From Halioxenophilus sp964342265 (lineage in GTDB: Bacteria > Pseudomonadota > Gammaproteobacteria > Pseudomonadales > Cellvibrionaceae), in the NCBI GenBank assembly GCA_964342265.1, contig CAYFFE010000142.1:1-7462 (forward strand): a stretch of DNA of 7,462 nt, read 5' to 3'. Of this stretch, positions 6,404 to 7,462 are shown piece after piece; within the stretch, counting starts at the first letter, position 1, and each line of letters starts with the position of its first letter. The notes beneath the pieces were generated by a model. The model worked only from the letters and a program-made list of their open reading frames with translations, made no database searches and had not been told where the DNA came from. Both the position numbers and the translations under genes were made by a program.

Positions 6404-6421
6404 GATATGATACAACATATC
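6404..6421. promoter_or_regulatory. 18-bp dyad, faintly Zur-like
   Basis: GATATG and CATATC are perfect inverted arms around ATACAA. The minus-strand core ATGTTGTATCATAT agrees at 11 of 14 positions with an idealised Zur-type palindrome (ATGTTATATAACAT, from memory). The gene 213 bases downstream belongs to a family often controlled by Zur, which makes the idea reasonable, but the match is incomplete and the distance is long. Confidence 0.25.
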
Positions 6422-6452
6422 ATTATTGTGGGCTGTAAACCCCGCTGTCCTG

Positions 6453-6492
6453 TTAACCCTAAGCACCGCTCGGGTTAGTGCTCTTGGGTTAA
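6453..6492. repeat. Long imperfect hairpin
   Basis: TTAACCC (6453-6459) pairs with GGGTTAA (6486-6492), and after a small internal mismatch AGCAC (6462-6466) pairs with GTGCT (6478-6482), leaving an 11-base loop. About 12 pairs form in total. It lies 142 bases before the GTPase start and overlaps the tandem repeats; no terminator T-run follows. Confidence 0.45.
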
Positions 6493-6525
6493 AACACTTG
6501 GGTTTACAACACTTGGATTAGAACA
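6469..6525 (+). repeat. Four degenerate 14-15-bp tandem repeats
   Basis: Consecutive units are CTCGGGTTAGTGCT (6469-6482), CTTGGGTTAAAACA (6483-6496), CTTGGGTTTACAACA (6497-6511) and CTTGGATTAGAACA (6512-6525). All share C-T-(T/C)-G-G-(G/A)-T-T; the last three also end AACA. The array could be a multi-site binding region for the GTPase gene or a slippage product. Confidence 0.5.
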
Positions 6526-6633
6526 TTAGCCCCGGTTTGGCCCTAACGCAGTAACCAGAGCGATAGACCAATAGCCCTTCGATATAGATAGATTTAGTTA
6601 AGCGGGCCTAACACTATTGAGAACTAAAATACT

Positions 6634-7462
6634 ATGAACGAAACTGCCAATAAGTTGCCAGTCACCGTGCTTTCCGGCTTCCTCGGTGCGGGCAAAACCA
6701 CCGTGTTGAGTCATGTTTTAAACAATCGACAGCAACGCAGGGTGGCGGTAATTGTTAACGATATGAGTGAAATCAATATCGATGCGAATGCAGTCCAAAA
6801 TGAGGTTCAGCTCAACCGCAGCGAAGAAAAATTGGTGGAGATGAGCAACGGCTGTATTTGCTGCACGTTGCGTGAAGATCTTCTGCAAGAAGTTCGCCGC
6901 CTGGCCGATGAAGGACGCTTTGATTATCTGCTCATAGAGTCCACTGGCATATCCGAGCCGTTACCTGTGGCAGAAACCTTTACCTTTGCCGATGAGCAGG
7001 GCGTGAGCTTATCGGACGTGGCCAAGCTCGACACAATGCTAACTGTGGTGGATGCGGTTAATTTTCTCGCCGACTATGACGAAGCAAAATATTTGCAAGA
7101 AACCGGTGAGCATTTAGGCGAAGACGACGAGCGCAGCGTTGCGGATTTGCTGGTGGATCAGGTGGAATTCGCCGATGTATTGCTTATCAGTAAAACGGAT
7201 TTGATCGACGAAGCCACGTTGAATCGATTAATTGCTGTGTTGAAAACCCTAAATACCGATGCAGAAATAATCCCCATTCGACAAGGACAAGTGGATATCG
7301 ATCGAGTATTGGGTACGAGTAGGTTTAGTTTTGAGCGAGCACAACTAGCACCGGGTTGGCTAAAAGAAATGCGTGGCGAGCATGTGCCCGAAACCGAAGA
7401 GTATGGAATCGGCAGTTTCACTTACACTGCTCGTCGGCCATTTCATCCGCAAAAGTTTTTCG
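6634..7462 (+). CDS. ZigA-like COG0523 (CobW/P47K) GTPase, 3' end cut off
   Basis: The open frame starts at the ATG at 6634 (an in-frame TAA three codons upstream excludes a longer form) and runs through the window edge, giving 276 residues of an expected roughly 400. These G3E GTPases act in the cytoplasm as metal chaperones; ZigA-type members deliver zinc under zinc limitation. Visible motifs are Walker A G-F-L-G-A-G-K-T (15-22), N-D-M-S-E-I-N-I-D (42-50), the metal-binding Cys74-Ile-Cys76-Cys77 in N-G-C-I-C-C-T-L-R, the Walker B-like L-L-I-E-S-T-G (99-105) with I-S-E-P-L-P, and the guanine-specificity motif Ser186-Lys-Thr-Asp189 in place of the usual N-K-x-D. The L-D-T-M-x-T-V-V-D-A stretch and the E-T-G-E-x-L-G-E-D-D-E-R loop point to the ZigA branch rather than YjiA or CobW. 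The C-terminal domain begins near residue 255 (Y-G-I-G-S-F-x-Y-x-A-R-R-P-F-H-P). The Shine-Dalgarno is weak (GAG 12 bases before the ATG). Zinc regulation is inferred from the family. Confidence 0.9.
   Translation, partial: MNETANKLPVTVLSGFLGAGKTTVLSHVLNNRQQRRVAVIVNDMSEINIDANAVQNEVQLNRSEEKLVEMSNGCICCTLREDLLQEVRRLADEGRFDYLLIESTGISEPLPVAETFTFADEQGVSLSDVAKLDTMLTVVDAVNFLADYDEAKYLQETGEHLGEDDERSVADLLVDQVEFADVLLISKTDLIDEATLNRLIAVLKTLNTDAEIIPIRQGQVDIDRVLGTSRFSFERAQLAPGWLKEMRGEHVPETEEYGIGSFTYTARRPFHPQKFF

Larger units (their letters stand above)
6164..6633. other. 470-bp divergent spacer rich in dyads
   Basis: No convincing gene lies between the kinase-like gene and the GTPase gene. The right part contains overlapping hairpins (6336-6373), an 18-bp dyad (6404-6421), a long imperfect hairpin (6453-6492) and short tandem repeats (6469-6525). 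It must contain promoters for both divergent genes, but no good -35/-10 pair was found on either strand. The left 170 bases show nothing distinctive. Confidence 0.5.

Noticed and set aside
6254..6466. 70-residue reading frame on the minus strand in the spacer before the GTPase gene
   Set aside because: The translation shows no recognisable domain, it overlaps several dyads, and its start overlaps the long hairpin; it looks like chance.
7158..7421. 87-residue minus-strand frame inside the GTPase gene
   Set aside because: It is a shadow of the plus-strand COG0523 frame, whose motifs run continuously through this stretch.

Overview
The window looks like chromosomal DNA from a marine-type gammaproteobacterium with moderate GC, possibly of the Cellvibrionales kind. 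This rests on four things: a Pseudomonas-type secreted lipase followed by its own steric foldase, a ZigA-like COG0523 GTPase, a fused aminoglycoside-phosphotransferase-like/P-loop kinase, and a small orphan periplasmic solute-binding protein, all separated by long AT-rich spacers. The species assignment is inference. No rRNA, tRNA, CRISPR array, integrase or insertion sequence was seen.

Layout from left to right. Positions 15-515 (minus) encode a 166-residue protein that aligns by eye with bacterial heme oxygenases but has no histidine at the proximal heme-ligand position and ends early. A 295-bp divergent spacer separates it from an exported solute-binding protein (811-1551, plus). An 826-bp AT-rich stretch without a gene follows, containing a near-perfect 18-bp dyad. 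Next comes the lipase module: a family I lipase (2378-3298), a terminator-like hairpin in the gap, and the membrane-anchored foldase (3405-4535). Only 47 bp after the foldase, and convergent with it, is a two-domain kinase-like protein (4583-6163, minus). A 470-bp spacer rich in dyads and short tandem repeats then leads to a ZigA-type GTPase (6634 to the window edge, plus), which is cut off near the start of its C-terminal domain.

The only clear functional partnership is lipase plus foldase. The foldase is anchored in the inner membrane and should fold the lipase in the periplasm before type II secretion; no secretion genes are in the window. The hairpin between them would let lipase be made in excess of foldase. 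The other genes look like independent units. The clearest departures from known families are the lipase active-site surroundings (Ala-His-Ser-Gln-Gly at the nucleophile elbow and a changed Gly-Ala-Pro-His motif), the heme-oxygenase-like protein without the ligand histidine, and the structured leader upstream of the GTPase. I did not find convincing evidence of a wholly new multi-gene system.
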